Shown: positions 39,974 through 49,571 of the stretch, one piece after another
Numbering within the stretch: position 1 is the stretch's first letter
Layout of the letters: every line of letters starts with the position of its first letter
From: Desulfuromonas sp.
GTDB lineage: Bacteria > Desulfobacterota > Desulfuromonadia > Desulfuromonadales > Geopsychrobacteraceae
Length of the DNA: 64,000 bases
Reading direction: 5' to 3'
Assembly: GCA_002869695.1 (NCBI GenBank)
Contig: PKUD01000204.1
Coordinates: forward strand, 62,001 to 126,000
Position numbers and translations under genes: made by a program
Notes under the pieces: generated by a model
The model's input: the letters and a program-made list of their open reading frames with translations, nothing else
Databases searched by the model: none
Told to the model about the DNA's origin: nothing

Positions 39974-40540
39974 ATGATACAGAAAACAGTCTTAGTTGTT
40001 TTTCTCCTTTTGGTCGGGGTGAATATGGCCTGGGCCGGTTCTCTCGGAATCGGATTCAACGACGAGAGTGCCCAGATCGATTATCTCCATGTGCTCAGCC
40101 GGGAAACTTATGGCGAGTCCGAGGCCGGTCTGCGTTTGCTTTACAACGAAGAATCTGAAGTTGTGCTCGGAGGTCTCGGTGCCGGAATCAAGGGTGTGCC
40201 GGGAAATTTCCCCGGGTTGATGACCGGAGTGAGTGTCAACCTGACCGGTGCAGACACAGACTTTGAGGACCTTCTGGCTATCGGCATCGGTCTGCAGGTG
40301 GGATATATCCCACCCCGGATGCAGGGCCTCGGTCTGACTGCCGGAGTGCTTTATTCGCCTGATGTTTTCACCTTCATGGATGCGGAAGATTATCTGGAGA
40401 CCCGTGCGGGTCTGTTCTTTACCTTCATGCCACGAGCCGCCCTGAATCTCACCTACCAGAATATTCTGGTTGAGTTTGAGGAGTTTGGCGAAGTGCGCCT
40501 CGATGAAACGGTGCGAATCGGCATCCGGCTTGAGTTCTGA
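39974..40540 (+). CDS. YfaZ-like outer-membrane protein
   Basis: 188 residues. A Sec signal peptide (LVVFLLLVGVNMAWA-GS) precedes a mature part with alternating hydrophobic and polar residues and an end in aromatic Phe (GIRLEF), as in outer-membrane beta-barrels. The pattern YLHVLSRETYGESEAGLRLLYNEE and GLQVGYIPPRMQGLGLTAGVLYSPDVF fits the YfaZ family. Its function is unknown. It is 18 bases downstream of the regulator gene and likely shares its transcript and control. A terminator follows. Confidence 0.75.
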   Translation: MIQKTVLVVFLLLVGVNMAWAGSLGIGFNDESAQIDYLHVLSRETYGESEAGLRLLYNEESEVVLGGLGAGIKGVPGNFPGLMTGVSVNLTGADTDFEDLLAIGIGLQVGYIPPRMQGLGLTAGVLYSPDVFTFMDAEDYLETRAGLFFTFMPRAALNLTYQNILVEFEEFGEVRLDETVRIGIRLEF

Positions 40541-40566
40541 TTCTATTCTGATGAAATCAATTCAGT

Positions 40567-40603
40567 GCCCCCCTGCAAAGAAATTTGCAGGGGGGCTTTT
40601 TTT
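40567..40603 (+). terminator. Strong terminator after the YfaZ-like gene
   Basis: A perfect 13-bp stem (40567-40579 with 40584-40596) with a GAAA loop and seven T at 40597-40603. Separates the regulator/YfaZ unit from the secretion operon. Confidence 0.92.
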
Positions 40604-40685
40604 GTAAAAAATATGAAAGGAGACTAATCGATGACGGACTGTTAAACTGTTCCCCGGTGGACAGGAATGATATTGTTTGATTTCA

Positions 40686-40718
40686 ATAGTTTGGTGGACC
40701 CGCAAACTATGATATATT
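40686..40718 (+). promoter_or_regulatory. Promoter of the type II secretion operon with inverted repeat
   Basis: TTGGTG (40691-40696) and TATATT (40713-40718) at 16 bases form a possible promoter 41 bases before gspC. An inverted repeat, ATAGTTTG (40686-40693) and CAAACTAT (40703-40710), separated by 9 bases, overlaps the -35 and the spacer. A dimeric regulator could bind here. Confidence 0.45.
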
Positions 40719-40758
40719 GCATAATTCAGCGTGTTGTATTTTTTGTCGGGTATCATGA

Positions 40759-41649
40759 ATGATTGTTGATCTCCAGAAATCACTGAATGGCTTGTTATTG
40801 TTGCTGACGGTCTGTTTCGGTCTTCTGACGGGACTGTTGGTTGCCGATTGGATCGGTATATTCCTGGCACCGACTGATCATCAACCAGCCGTTGTTCAAA
40901 GCGAGCCGACCCGGGTCAAAACCTACCGGGTAGAGGACTTCAAGGTTATTACGCAGAGGAATCTCTTCGATTCAAATGCATCTCCGGCGGCGCTTGAGGA
41001 TTTGGCACCTAAAGGTCAGCAAGAGACAAAAAGTGCGCCGCCCCCAGCGGTGCAGACCAACCTCAAACTTCTCGGAACCGTTGCCGGCGGGCCAGACCCC
41101 TTGGCGATTATCCAGGCAGGAAAAGACACGGACGTCTACCGGCTGGGAGATTCGCTCCCGGGGAATCTGAGCTTGGCCAAGGTCGAACGGGACCGGGTTG
41201 TGGTGACATCTACTGACGGTCAAGAGACCGAGCTGGGACTGGTTGTAGAGACGGGACCGAAGAAACCGACAGCACGGTCGAGGCCCAGGGTCGCATCGGT
41301 AAGCACGAATAAAATAGTAGAGATCGGTGACAACCGCTGGGAAATTCCCAGAGAGGAAGCGGATAAGGCGCGCTCCAACCTGAATGCATTGCTGAAAACA
41401 GCTCGCATGGTGCCAAAAATCGAAAATGGTGAAACGATCGGTTTTACCATTGTCAATATCCAGTCGGGAACGTTTCTCGATCTGCTTGGTCTGAAAGTCG
41501 GGGATGTGCTCGTGCAGATCAACGAGGTGGAGTTGAACAGTCCGGAAAAGGCCCTGCAGATTTTCCAGCAGGTGCGCGAGGCAAACAATCTTACTCTCGG
41601 TTTGTTGCGCAACGGCAGCAGACAGACGTTTGAATATACAATTGACTAG
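40759..41649 (+). CDS. gspC: Type II secretion system protein C
   Basis: 296 residues. A single N-terminal membrane helix (LLLLLTVCFGLLTGLLVADWI) is followed by a linker, the homology region (DFKVITQRNLFDSN, LKLLGTVAGG) and a C-terminal PDZ domain (GFTIVNIQSGTFLDLLGLKVGDVLVQINEVEL). GspC links the inner-membrane platform to the secretin GspD. It is the first of twelve genes in the order C-D-E-F-G-H-I-J-K-L-M-N. No gspO prepilin peptidase is in the cluster. Its 3' end is close to gspD. Confidence 0.93.
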   Translation: MIVDLQKSLNGLLLLLTVCFGLLTGLLVADWIGIFLAPTDHQPAVVQSEPTRVKTYRVEDFKVITQRNLFDSNASPAALEDLAPKGQQETKSAPPPAVQTNLKLLGTVAGGPDPLAIIQAGKDTDVYRLGDSLPGNLSLAKVERDRVVVTSTDGQETELGLVVETGPKKPTARSRPRVASVSTNKIVEIGDNRWEIPREEADKARSNLNALLKTARMVPKIENGETIGFTIVNIQSGTFLDLLGLKVGDVLVQINEVELNSPEKALQIFQQVREANNLTLGLLRNGSRQTFEYTID

Positions 41650-41659
41650 GAGTCGGATC

Positions 41660-43756
41660 GTGGTGATGCGATTGAGCAAACTGGTAACATTGCTGTTGAC
41701 CTGCCTGCTGCTGTTCGGCAGCCAGGGGTGGACGGCCGAACCGAAAAAAAGCGTAGCAGACGGTGCGGGGATCACCCTTGATTTTCAGAATGTTGAGCTG
41801 GTCGATCTGATCAAGACGATCAGTGAGCTGACCGGGATCAACTTTGTATATGATGATCAGGTCAAGGGGCAGGTGACCATCATTTCTCCCAAGCCGATGA
41901 GCCTGGACGATGCCTACAACCTGTTTCGAACGGTTCTGAACATCAAGGGGTTCACCATTGTTCCGTCTGGCGCAGTCAACAAGATTGTCCCGACCCGGGG
42001 GGCCAAGGAAGAGAACCTGCCGATCGAATCAGGTGGCGAATTCGGCGAACAGTTCATCACCCGGTTAATCCCTTTGAAGAATGTCGATGCCGGTGTTCTG
42101 GCGAATACCGTGCTGCGTCCGCTGATACCGAAAACCAGCCATGTGGTCGCTTATGAGCCGACCAATACGCTGATCATTTCCGACAGTTCATCCAACACCG
42201 AACGCCTCTATCAGATCGTCAAGGAACTTGATGTCGCCGGTTCAGACGCCGACAATATCGAGATTGTCGATCTGGTTTATGCCGACGCAGAAGAGACTGC
42301 CGAGGTGGCCACCAAGATTCTCGGATCGCCGATTACCACCCGCCTCGCTGCCCGCCGCGCCGCCCGCAGAACGACCAAGGGTGCGGCAGCCAATACGGTG
42401 GCTGAGTCCAATGATGGCCAGATTATTCCCTATGCGCGAACCAATCGCCTGATTCTGGTCGGTAGCCAGGACTTCATCGACAAGATCAAGGATTTTATTG
42501 GCCGGATCGACCAGAAGGCGGATCAGGTCCGCGCCGGAATTCATGTCTATTACCTGGAAAATGCCGAAGCGGAGATCCTCGCCGAAACCCTCAACCAGAT
42601 TCTGACCGGGCTGAAGTCCGGGCAGAAAACGGTGCCTAAAGTGGCAGCAGCAGGGGCCCCTGTCGAAGAGACGATCGGCACGGTGACCATCACCGCCGAC
42701 AAGCCGACCAATGCGCTGGTGGTCAATGCCACTCCGAAGGATTACACGACGATCAGGGAGATTATTGCCAAACTGGATATCAAGCGTAATCAGGTGTATG
42801 TCGAAACCCTGATTCTTGAACTGGGAATGGATGCCCTGCTCGACCTGGGTGTTTCGTTGCAGGGTGCGGTGGATGTTGGTGATGACAGTGTCTCCTTCGG
42901 CACCAGTAACCTGAATACCGGTCCCGTCGGACTGTCAGATCTGGCCCCGATTCCGGGCAGTGACAGTAGTGTCCCGAGTCTGCTGACCCAGGCTGTAAGC
43001 GGCCTGATTGCCGGGGGCATGTTCAACCCGATCAAGACCATCGATGCGGATGGCAATGAGATCACCCTGCCGGCCCTGTCGGTCCTGCTTAACCTTTCCG
43101 AAACCGATACTGACATCAATGTCATTTCCGCTCCCCGGTTGCTGACGTCTGACAACGAGGAAGCTGAAATCGTGGTCGGCTCCAACGTACCGATCATCAC
43201 CTCCAAAGGCTCCGATAATGCCGGCAATGCCGTGAATGCGGTGGAGCGCCAGGATGTGGCGCTGACGCTCCGTTTTACCCCCCAGGTGACCGAGGGAGAT
43301 CTGGTCCGCCTCAAGGTCTATCAGGAGATCAGTGACGTTGCGCTGGCCAACGAGAATGTCGGTGATCCCACCGAGGTCGGACCGAGTATCGATAAGCGGC
43401 TGGTGCGGAATACAGTGCTTGCAGAGGACGGCCATACGGTTGTCCTCGGGGGGCTGTTTCAGACCAACCAGCAGGTACGGATTAGCAAGATTCCTCTGCT
43501 GGGGGACCTGCCTTTGCTCGGCTGGCTGTTTAGAAACAAAAAAGAGGAAGAGAGGAAGACCAGTCTGATGGTCTTTATTACCCCGACGATTATCCGGAGT
43601 CCGGAGGATCTGGAGGAGGTCACCCGCCGGAACCGCAAGAACCTGAAAATTTTCAAGGAAACCAACGGGAGCCAGGAAGTGTTCGGACCTTTGGCTACGG
43701 ATGTGGCCCCTGATGCGTTCCAGCCGGATGACGACCAAACCGAGGAGAAGGAATAA
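41660..43756 (+). CDS. gspD: Type II secretion system secretin
   Basis: 698 residues from GTG 41660, which has AGGAG 7 bases upstream; ATG 41666 is a near alternative. A signal peptide (LVTLLLTCLLLFGSQGWTA) is followed by N0 (LDFQNVELVDLIKTISELTGINFVYD), then N1-N3 repeats. The secretin domain holds INVISAPRLLTSDNEEAEIVVGSNVPI and TVVLGGLFQTNQQ. The N3 domain has an Arg/Ala-rich insert (AARRAARRTTKGAA). It forms the outer-membrane channel. The frame is intact. Confidence 0.96.
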   Translation: MVMRLSKLVTLLLTCLLLFGSQGWTAEPKKSVADGAGITLDFQNVELVDLIKTISELTGINFVYDDQVKGQVTIISPKPMSLDDAYNLFRTVLNIKGFTIVPSGAVNKIVPTRGAKEENLPIESGGEFGEQFITRLIPLKNVDAGVLANTVLRPLIPKTSHVVAYEPTNTLIISDSSSNTERLYQIVKELDVAGSDADNIEIVDLVYADAEETAEVATKILGSPITTRLAARRAARRTTKGAAANTVAESNDGQIIPYARTNRLILVGSQDFIDKIKDFIGRIDQKADQVRAGIHVYYLENAEAEILAETLNQILTGLKSGQKTVPKVAAAGAPVEETIGTVTITADKPTNALVVNATPKDYTTIREIIAKLDIKRNQVYVETLILELGMDALLDLGVSLQGAVDVGDDSVSFGTSNLNTGPVGLSDLAPIPGSDSSVPSLLTQAVSGLIAGGMFNPIKTIDADGNEITLPALSVLLNLSETDTDINVISAPRLLTSDNEEAEIVVGSNVPIITSKGSDNAGNAVNAVERQDVALTLRFTPQVTEGDLVRLKVYQEISDVALANENVGDPTEVGPSIDKRLVRNTVLAEDGHTVVLGGLFQTNQQVRISKIPLLGDLPLLGWLFRNKKEEERKTSLMVFITPTIIRSPEDLEEVTRRNRKNLKIFKETNGSQEVFGPLATDVAPDAFQPDDDQTEEKE

Positions 43757-43761
43757 GCCTG

Positions 43762-45459
43762 ATGGAGTGGCAACGCTTGGGAGATATCCTGACCCGGCAG
43801 TTTGCCGTCCCGGCCACTGCGATCGATCAGGCCCTGCAGGATCAGGCCGCCAGTGGTCTACGGATCGGCGAACAGCTGCTGGCGCAAGGCAACGTCCAGG
43901 AAGAGGACCTTGCCCAGGCGCTGGCGCTGCAGAGTGGTCTGGAGTATGTCCACAATCCGGAGCTGCAGCCCTCGGCGCTTGAAGTTCTCGAACTGGTCCC
44001 GATCGGCTATGCCAAGCAGTACCACCTGATCCCGTTGGAAAAAACAGCCCATAAAATAGTTCTGGCGGTGACCGACCCTTATGATCATCGCCCCCTGAAT
44101 GATCTCACCTCGCTGACCGGTTGTCGGATCTCCCTTTGCCTGGTGTCCGCCCGGTCTCTGCTGCAGACAATTCATCGCGGCTATGAAGAACTGGCCGGCG
44201 GTGCCCAGGAAGCGATCGAGGATATCGATCAGAGTAGCGATATCGATCTGGTCGGAGGGTTGGAGCCTGCCGACCTGATTGATGCCAGCGATGAGGCTCC
44301 GGTTATCCGCTTTGTAAACAGCATGCTGACCAAGGCGTATAAAGAACGGGCCAGCGATATTCATATCGAACCGTTTGAGCATGATCTGGTGATACGTTAT
44401 CGGATAGACGGGATCCTATACGAGGTCCTGCGGCCGCCGCATCGGGCGCAGGCGAGTATTGTTTCACGTTTAAAGATTATGGCCAATCTGGATATTGCCG
44501 AAAAACGCCTGCCGCAGGATGGCCGGCTCGGGGTCCGGATTGCCGGTAAAGAAGTTGATGTCAGGGTTTCGACCCTGCCGACGGCATTCGGGGAACGCGT
44601 GGTGCTGAGGCTGCTCGACAAAAGTGGCGGCCCCAGTTCTCTGAGTCGGATCGGTATAGACCGGACGATCCTGCCCCGCTTTGAGGCGATGATTCGCAAG
44701 AGTCACGGCATCGTGCTGGTGACCGGACCGACCGGTGCGGGGAAAACCAGTACCCTCTATTCTGCTCTCTCGCAGATCAATTCAAGTGAAAAAAATATTA
44801 TCACCGTTTAGGATCCCATCGAGTATCAGCTCGCCGGAGTCGGACAGATTCAGGTCAACCCGAAGATCGATTTGACCTTCGCCCAGGGACTACGTTCGAT
44901 CCTGCGTCAGGATCCGGATATTATCATGGTCGGGGAGATTCGCGACGGTGAGACGGCGAAGATCGCTGTTCAGGCGGCCCTCACCGGCCACCTGGTCTTT
45001 TCCACCCTGCATACCAATGATGCAGCAGGAGCCCTGGCGCGGTTGGTCGAGATGGGAGTCGAGCCTTTTCTCGCCTCTTCTGCGCTGATCGGGGTTCTCG
45101 CGCAGCGACTGGTACGGACGATCTGTCCGCATTGTCGGGAAGCCTGTCAGCCTGACCCGGCACTGATCGGTGAACTGCTCGGAGACCAGCCTCTTCCCAC
45201 CGGGGCAACCTTTTACCGGGGGCGGGGTTGTGACCGTTGCCAACAGCTCGGCTTTCTCGGTCGGACCGGGATTTACGAGCTCCTCGTGGTCGATGACAGT
45301 CTCCGCCGGCTGGTTACTGCCAATGCCGACGCGGCGACGATTCGACAGCAGGCCCTGGCCAATGGTATGCAGGTCCTGCGACAAAGCGGGCTGAATAAGG
45401 TCCTGGCGGGGGAAACGACCATTGAAGAGGTTTTGCGGGTGACTCAGGAGGAAGGCTGA
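43762..45459 (+). pseudogene. gspE: Type II secretion ATPase GspE, interrupted by in-frame TAG
   Basis: The frame spans 566 codons, with one internal TAG at 44809-44811 (codon 350). Apart from it, the product is a complete GspE. The N-terminal GspE domain is followed by the cytoplasmic ATPase core with Walker A GPTGAGKTS (Lys at 328), then [24 protein letters not shown] and a zinc motif (CPHC and CDRC pairs). The stop replaces the conserved Glu of the Asp box: the context reads IITV-stop-DPIEY, where relatives have VEDP. GAG to TAG is one G-to-T change. Without suppression the product would end just after the P-loop and the secretion system would lack its motor. Downstream genes are intact. 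It could be a real mutation or a sequence error; TAG serves as an ordinary stop elsewhere here, for example in mnmE and gspC. Confidence 0.9.
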
Positions 45460-45460
45460 G

Positions 45461-46669
45461 TTGGCTCTTTACGAATACAGCGCACTAGACAGCCGCGGAC
45501 GGCGCAGCAAAGGGACCATAGAGGCTTCGGGCCGACAGATGGCCAGCAGTCAACTGCGGCAGCGGGGTCTTTTCCCTGAAAAGCTGCAGGAAGTTAGCAG
45601 CCGTGAATCAAAGCAAAGCCGTCAGCTGTCCCGCCGGGTTCAGGTGCTGCAACTTGCCGTTGCGACTCGGCAACTGGCGACGATGCTGTCTGCTGGCATG
45701 ACGATTGATGAAGCCCTGGCGACTGTCGCCGATCAGCAGGAGCCTCCGGCTCTGGGGCAGTCCCTCGCCCGGGTCCGGGAAGAGGTTCTTCAGGGCGTCT
45801 CCTTCTCCCGGGCATTACAGGAAGACGCGCGCATCTTCCCGCAGATCTATGTCAACATGGTCCAGGTCGGAGAGGCGAGCGGCACCTTGGATAAGGTTCT
45901 GCACCAGTTGGCCGAGTTTCTCGAAGACCAGGCTCGTCTCGGCGCTCGTCTGAAGGCAGCGCTCAGCTACCCACTGTTAATGCTGGTGGTGGGGGGTGGC
46001 GTACTGGCATTTCTGATGGTTTTTGTTGTGCCGAAGGTAACCCGGATGCTAGAGGACCTGGATCAGGCGCTGCCTTTGCCGACCCTCTGGTTGATGGGGT
46101 TCAGCGCATTCCTGGCTGATTATTGGTGGTTGCTTGCAGCAGGTATGCTGATTGTAGCAGTCTTTGCCCGGCAGCAGCTTAAATCTGAGCGGGGGCGGCT
46201 CTGGTATGATCGGCAGAAGTTCCGCCTTCCCCTGTTCGGGCCGCTGTTGCTGCAGAGCGCCACCGCCCGTTTCGCCCGGACCATGGCGACGCTGCTGCGC
46301 AGCGGGGTCCCGATGTTAACGTCACTGGAGATCGTTACCGGCCTGCTGAATAATCGCCAATTGAAAAAGCTGCTCACCGAAGTCGGCAGTGCCGTCCGCG
46401 AGGGGTCCGGCTTGGCAGCACCGTTACGCAAGGCCAGTATCTTCCCTGCGATGCTGCCGCAGATGATTGCGGTCGGGGAAAAAAGCGGTGACCTTGAGGA
46501 GATGCTGCTCAAGGTGGCAGAAAATTATGAATATCAGGTGGAAACCAGGCTGAATGGCCTGATGTCGTTACTGGAACCGCTGATGATTCTGGTGATGGGC
46601 ACAGTTGTCGGTTTTATTGTGCTGGCGATCCTGCTGCCTATTTTCCAGGCCAGCCAGGGAATGGGTTAA
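45461..46669 (+). CDS. gspF: Type II secretion inner-membrane platform protein F
   Basis: 402 residues from a TTG start with AGGAGGAAGG upstream. Two repeats of the GspF domain are each about 120 residues ([50 protein letters not shown]). Three membrane helices are seen near residues 168-190, 210-230 and 370-395. It anchors the GspE ATPase to the membrane. Confidence 0.95.
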   Translation: MALYEYSALDSRGRRSKGTIEASGRQMASSQLRQRGLFPEKLQEVSSRESKQSRQLSRRVQVLQLAVATRQLATMLSAGMTIDEALATVADQQEPPALGQSLARVREEVLQGVSFSRALQEDARIFPQIYVNMVQVGEASGTLDKVLHQLAEFLEDQARLGARLKAALSYPLLMLVVGGGVLAFLMVFVVPKVTRMLEDLDQALPLPTLWLMGFSAFLADYWWLLAAGMLIVAVFARQQLKSERGRLWYDRQKFRLPLFGPLLLQSATARFARTMATLLRSGVPMLTSLEIVTGLLNNRQLKKLLTEVGSAVREGSGLAAPLRKASIFPAMLPQMIAVGEKSGDLEEMLLKVAENYEYQVETRLNGLMSLLEPLMILVMGTVVGFIVLAILLPIFQASQGMG

Positions 46670-46730
46670 GTCGTCTTCTGCCATTATGGCGACAGGGGCG
46701 TGGTTTTTAGAATCAAGGAGAAAAACGGGA

Positions 46731-47165
46731 ATGAGACGAATTATCGATTCACGGGGATTTACTCTGATTGAAATTATGGTAGTGGTGGTGATTCTGGGCA
46801 TCCTTGCCGGAATCGTTGTCCCCCGCCTGCTGGACCGCCCGGAGGAGGCGCGCCGGACCAAAGCTGCGGTCCAGATCAAAAGTCTCGAGGAGGCTCTGGG
46901 GCTGTTCAAGCTTGATAACGGCTTCTACCCTTCGACTGAACAGGGCCTGGAGGGGCTGGTAAGCCAGCCGGAGACTGGCCGTATCCCGACCAAGTACCGT
47001 GCCGGTGGCTACATTAAAAAGGTGCCGCTGGACCCTTGGGGCAATCCTTATATCTATCTTTCCCCCGGAGCCAATGGCGATTTTGATCTGATTTCTTACG
47101 GGCCGGACGGGGAATCAGGCGGTGAAGGAGAAAATGCCGATATTGAAAGCTGGAATATCGACTGA
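46731..47165 (+). CDS. gspG: Type II secretion major pseudopilin
   Basis: 144 residues. The prepilin signal is [30 protein letters not shown], with cleavage after Gly and Glu at +5. The C-terminal part has the GspG signature [14 protein letters not shown] and [13 protein letters not shown], with Asp residues for calcium. It forms the pseudopilus shaft. ATG 46731 has AAGGAG upstream; the longer frame from 46605 is inside gspF. Confidence 0.96.
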   Translation: MRRIIDSRGFTLIEIMVVVVILGILAGIVVPRLLDRPEEARRTKAAVQIKSLEEALGLFKLDNGFYPSTEQGLEGLVSQPETGRIPTKYRAGGYIKKVPLDPWGNPYIYLSPGANGDFDLISYGPDGESGGEGENADIESWNID

Positions 47166-47649
47166 TCGGGCGGGCTTTACCCTGGTCGAACTGGTGGTGG
47201 TGATCAGTCTGCTGGCGATCTTTGCCCTGCTCAGTCTACCTCTGTTGACCAACCAGGGCGATGGTGGTCAGCGCCGTGCGATGCGTCAACTGGCCGGGAA
47301 TATCAAGCTGCTTTATAACGAGGCCGCGCTGACCCGCGATGTTCACTTGCTGACGTTCGATCTTGACGAGGAGAGTTTTCGGACCTATCGCCTGGAGCGG
47401 AAGGGCGATCAGCTGGAAAAGGTGCCGCTGGCGGAAGACCGCTCGCTGGCGCCGTTGCGGATCGAACAGGTTCAGGTGGTGGGCAAGGGGCATTTCCGCA
47501 GTGGCGAGGTGACGATCCGAATTTATCCACAGGGCTGGATGGAGGAAACCTGGATCCAGCTGGTGAATGATGATAACCAGGTGAAAACCTTGAATTTCGT
47601 GTCGATGACTGGATCGACCAGAATTTATGATGGCCGTCGGGAGATATAA
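47134..47649 (+). CDS. gspH: Type II secretion minor pseudopilin H
   Basis: 171 residues. Prepilin signal [27 protein letters not shown], followed by a beta-rich domain. The start ATG 47134, 4 bases after AAGGAG, lies inside the last 32 bases of gspG, so they overlap. Assignment to GspH follows from position between gspG and gspI and from length. Confidence 0.85.
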   Translation: MPILKAGISTDRAGFTLVELVVVISLLAIFALLSLPLLTNQGDGGQRRAMRQLAGNIKLLYNEAALTRDVHLLTFDLDEESFRTYRLERKGDQLEKVPLAEDRSLAPLRIEQVQVVGKGHFRSGEVTIRIYPQGWMEETWIQLVNDDNQVKTLNFVSMTGSTRIYDGRREI

Positions 47650-48010
47650 AGAGCAGGGTTTTACCCTGCTGGAAGTGATGATCGCTCTGGCGCTGGTTTC
47701 GATCGCGCTGGTTTCGCTGCTGAGTCTGTCCAACCGTTCCATTTTGGTGCAGGAGCGTTTGCAGCGGGAAACCCAGGCAACTCTGCTGGCACAACAGGTT
47801 TTGAGCCGGGAAGAAGTTCTTGCCAGCGGGCGCAACAGCGGCTGGCAGGAGAAGGAAGAGTGGTTTGAGGAGCCCTTTGCCGATTATCGCTGGCGGGTGC
47901 GCTACGAAGATACCATTCTTTCCCAGGTCAAGCTGGTGACCGTCTCGGTCCTCTGGGGCGACGCAGCACGGAATGAACAGGTCAGCCTGGTTTCATTCCT
48001 GGAGAATTAG
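47627..48010 (+). CDS. gspI: Type II secretion minor pseudopilin I
   Basis: 127 residues. Prepilin signal EQG|FTLLEVMIALALVSIALVSLLSLSNRS. GspI usually nucleates the pseudopilus tip with J and K. The first codons overlap gspH by 23 bases. The two adjacent ATGs (47627, 47630) are equivalent choices. Confidence 0.87.
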   Translation: MMAVGRYKEQGFTLLEVMIALALVSIALVSLLSLSNRSILVQERLQRETQATLLAQQVLSREEVLASGRNSGWQEKEEWFEEPFADYRWRVRYEDTILSQVKLVTVSVLWGDAARNEQVSLVSFLEN

Positions 48011-48012
48011 CG

Positions 48013-48612
48013 ATGAGCGGCCAGCGGCAAAAAGGATTCACTCTGGTCGAGATTCTGGTTGCGATCGCAATCGGCTCTATTCTCCTGACAACGATTTATG
48101 GGGTATTCGGCGCAGTTTCAGGGGCGCGTGACAATCTGGAAGCGATCGGCGAGGAATACCATCAGGCGCGGGTTCTGTTTGATCGGCTCGCCTCGGAAAT
48201 CCGCAGTGGCTACTTTAATCCCGGCAGCAGCCAGACCCGCCTGGTTGGTGGTGAAAACAGCCAGGGATATCCGTTTCTGGAATTTTCCACCACCCTGGCG
48301 ACGCCCCTCTTTGGCGGCCGTTCGGGCGGCATTTCGCTGGTTCGCTACGAACAGGAAGAGGTGGAGCGAGAAGTCCGGCTCTCCCGGAGCGAATGGTTTT
48401 TGCTGAGTTCACAGCAGGAACTGGAACCGCAACACCTGATCAGCGGGTTGAAAACCTTTCAGGTGCGATACTATGGTGACGGCAGCTGGTCAGAGCAATG
48501 GGACAGTCGTCAGCAGGGTAAACTGCCCGAGATGATAGAATTGACCCTGGAGGTTGAGCTTGATCAGCGGGTCCACTCTTTTCAGTCAACCATTGCCCTG
48601 GTGGGAGGCTGA
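48013..48612 (+). CDS. gspJ: Type II secretion minor pseudopilin J
   Basis: 199 residues. Prepilin signal QKG|FTLVEILVAIAIGSILLTTIYGVF, and a C-terminal beta domain ending ELTLEVELDQRVHSFQSTIALVGG. The length and position fit GspJ. It is 2 bases after gspI and 1 base before gspK. Confidence 0.88.
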   Translation: MSGQRQKGFTLVEILVAIAIGSILLTTIYGVFGAVSGARDNLEAIGEEYHQARVLFDRLASEIRSGYFNPGSSQTRLVGGENSQGYPFLEFSTTLATPLFGGRSGGISLVRYEQEEVEREVRLSRSEWFLLSSQQELEPQHLISGLKTFQVRYYGDGSWSEQWDSRQQGKLPEMIELTLEVELDQRVHSFQSTIALVGG

Positions 48613-48613
48613 A

Positions 48614-49567
48614 ATGCCGCAGCTAAGGCAAGAAAAAGGGATGGCGCTGCTGCTGGTGCTGGTTGTCATTGCGCTGCTTGCGTCACTGCTGAGTGAATTT
48701 GCTTTTTCCACCCTGGTGGATTTACGTTTGACCGAGACCTACCGGGACCGGACTGCAGCATTTTACCTGGCCAGGGGGGGGATAGAGGCCGGTCGGATTA
48801 TCCTGCGGGAGGATCGTAACAACTACGATCATCCCTCGGAACTCTGGGGACAGGGGGTACCGAACTATCCGGTCGGAGAAGGAACAGTCAGCATCGTTAT
48901 CGAGGATCTCAGCGGACGTTTCAATCTTAACGGGATTGCTGACAACAAAGGGAATCCGCTGCCAGGGTTTCACCGTTTTGTCGCCCTCTGTGAGGAGGTG
49001 CTGGACCTTTCTACGGAAGAAGCGAGCGAACTGGCCAGCGCCCTGCAGGACTGGCAGAATGCGGATCCACAGTTCACATCAGTGGACGACAGCTATTATC
49101 TGCAGTTAGAGCCGCCCTACGCGCGCAAGGCCGGTGCACTGGATGCGGTGGAAGAGCTCAACCTGGTGCGCGGGTTCGATGCGGAGAAAGTGGATAAACT
49201 GAAGCCTTTTATCCGGGTTTTCGGCGATAACCGGATAAATCTCAATACGGCATCGGCAGAGCTGCTTTACGCCTGGCAGTCTTCGGCAGCTCCCGGAAAT
49301 GTGCAGATCATTCTGGAGCCGGCTGATATCCAGGAGATTATCGAGTACCGTGAGCAGCAGCCCCTGGAAAAGCTGGCGAACCTGGACCAGGTCAACGGTT
49401 ACATTCCCAGTTGGCTGAGCGCATGGCAGAACGCGGCGGTGGAAGGAACGGTCTACCGTGTTCGTGGAGAAGGACAGATCAACCAGGGCATTCGTGCCGT
49501 AGAAGCGATTGTCGAGAAAAACAAGCAGGCGAATCGGGTGAAACTGGTTTTCCTCAGGGTGGAATAA
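48614..49567 (+). CDS. gspK: Type II secretion minor pseudopilin K
   Basis: 317 residues. The prepilin signal is EKG|MALLLVLVVIALLASLLSEFAF, with Met at +1, and Glu at +5 is lacking, which is typical of the tip subunit GspK. Two helical SAM-like inserts follow (LDLSTEEASELASALQDWQNAD; RINLNTASAELLYAWQSS). ATG 48614 follows GGGAGGC; the longer frame from 48554 is within gspJ. Confidence 0.92.
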   Translation: MPQLRQEKGMALLLVLVVIALLASLLSEFAFSTLVDLRLTETYRDRTAAFYLARGGIEAGRIILREDRNNYDHPSELWGQGVPNYPVGEGTVSIVIEDLSGRFNLNGIADNKGNPLPGFHRFVALCEEVLDLSTEEASELASALQDWQNADPQFTSVDDSYYLQLEPPYARKAGALDAVEELNLVRGFDAEKVDKLKPFIRVFGDNRINLNTASAELLYAWQSSAAPGNVQIILEPADIQEIIEYREQQPLEKLANLDQVNGYIPSWLSAWQNAAVEGTVYRVRGEGQINQGIRAVEAIVEKNKQANRVKLVFLRVE

Positions 49568-49571
49568 CGAG

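Noticed and set aside
40632-40646. Four-codon ORF after AAAGGAGA upstream of gspC
   Set aside because: Too short to judge as a peptide, and the spacing may be chance; noted only as a possible leader.
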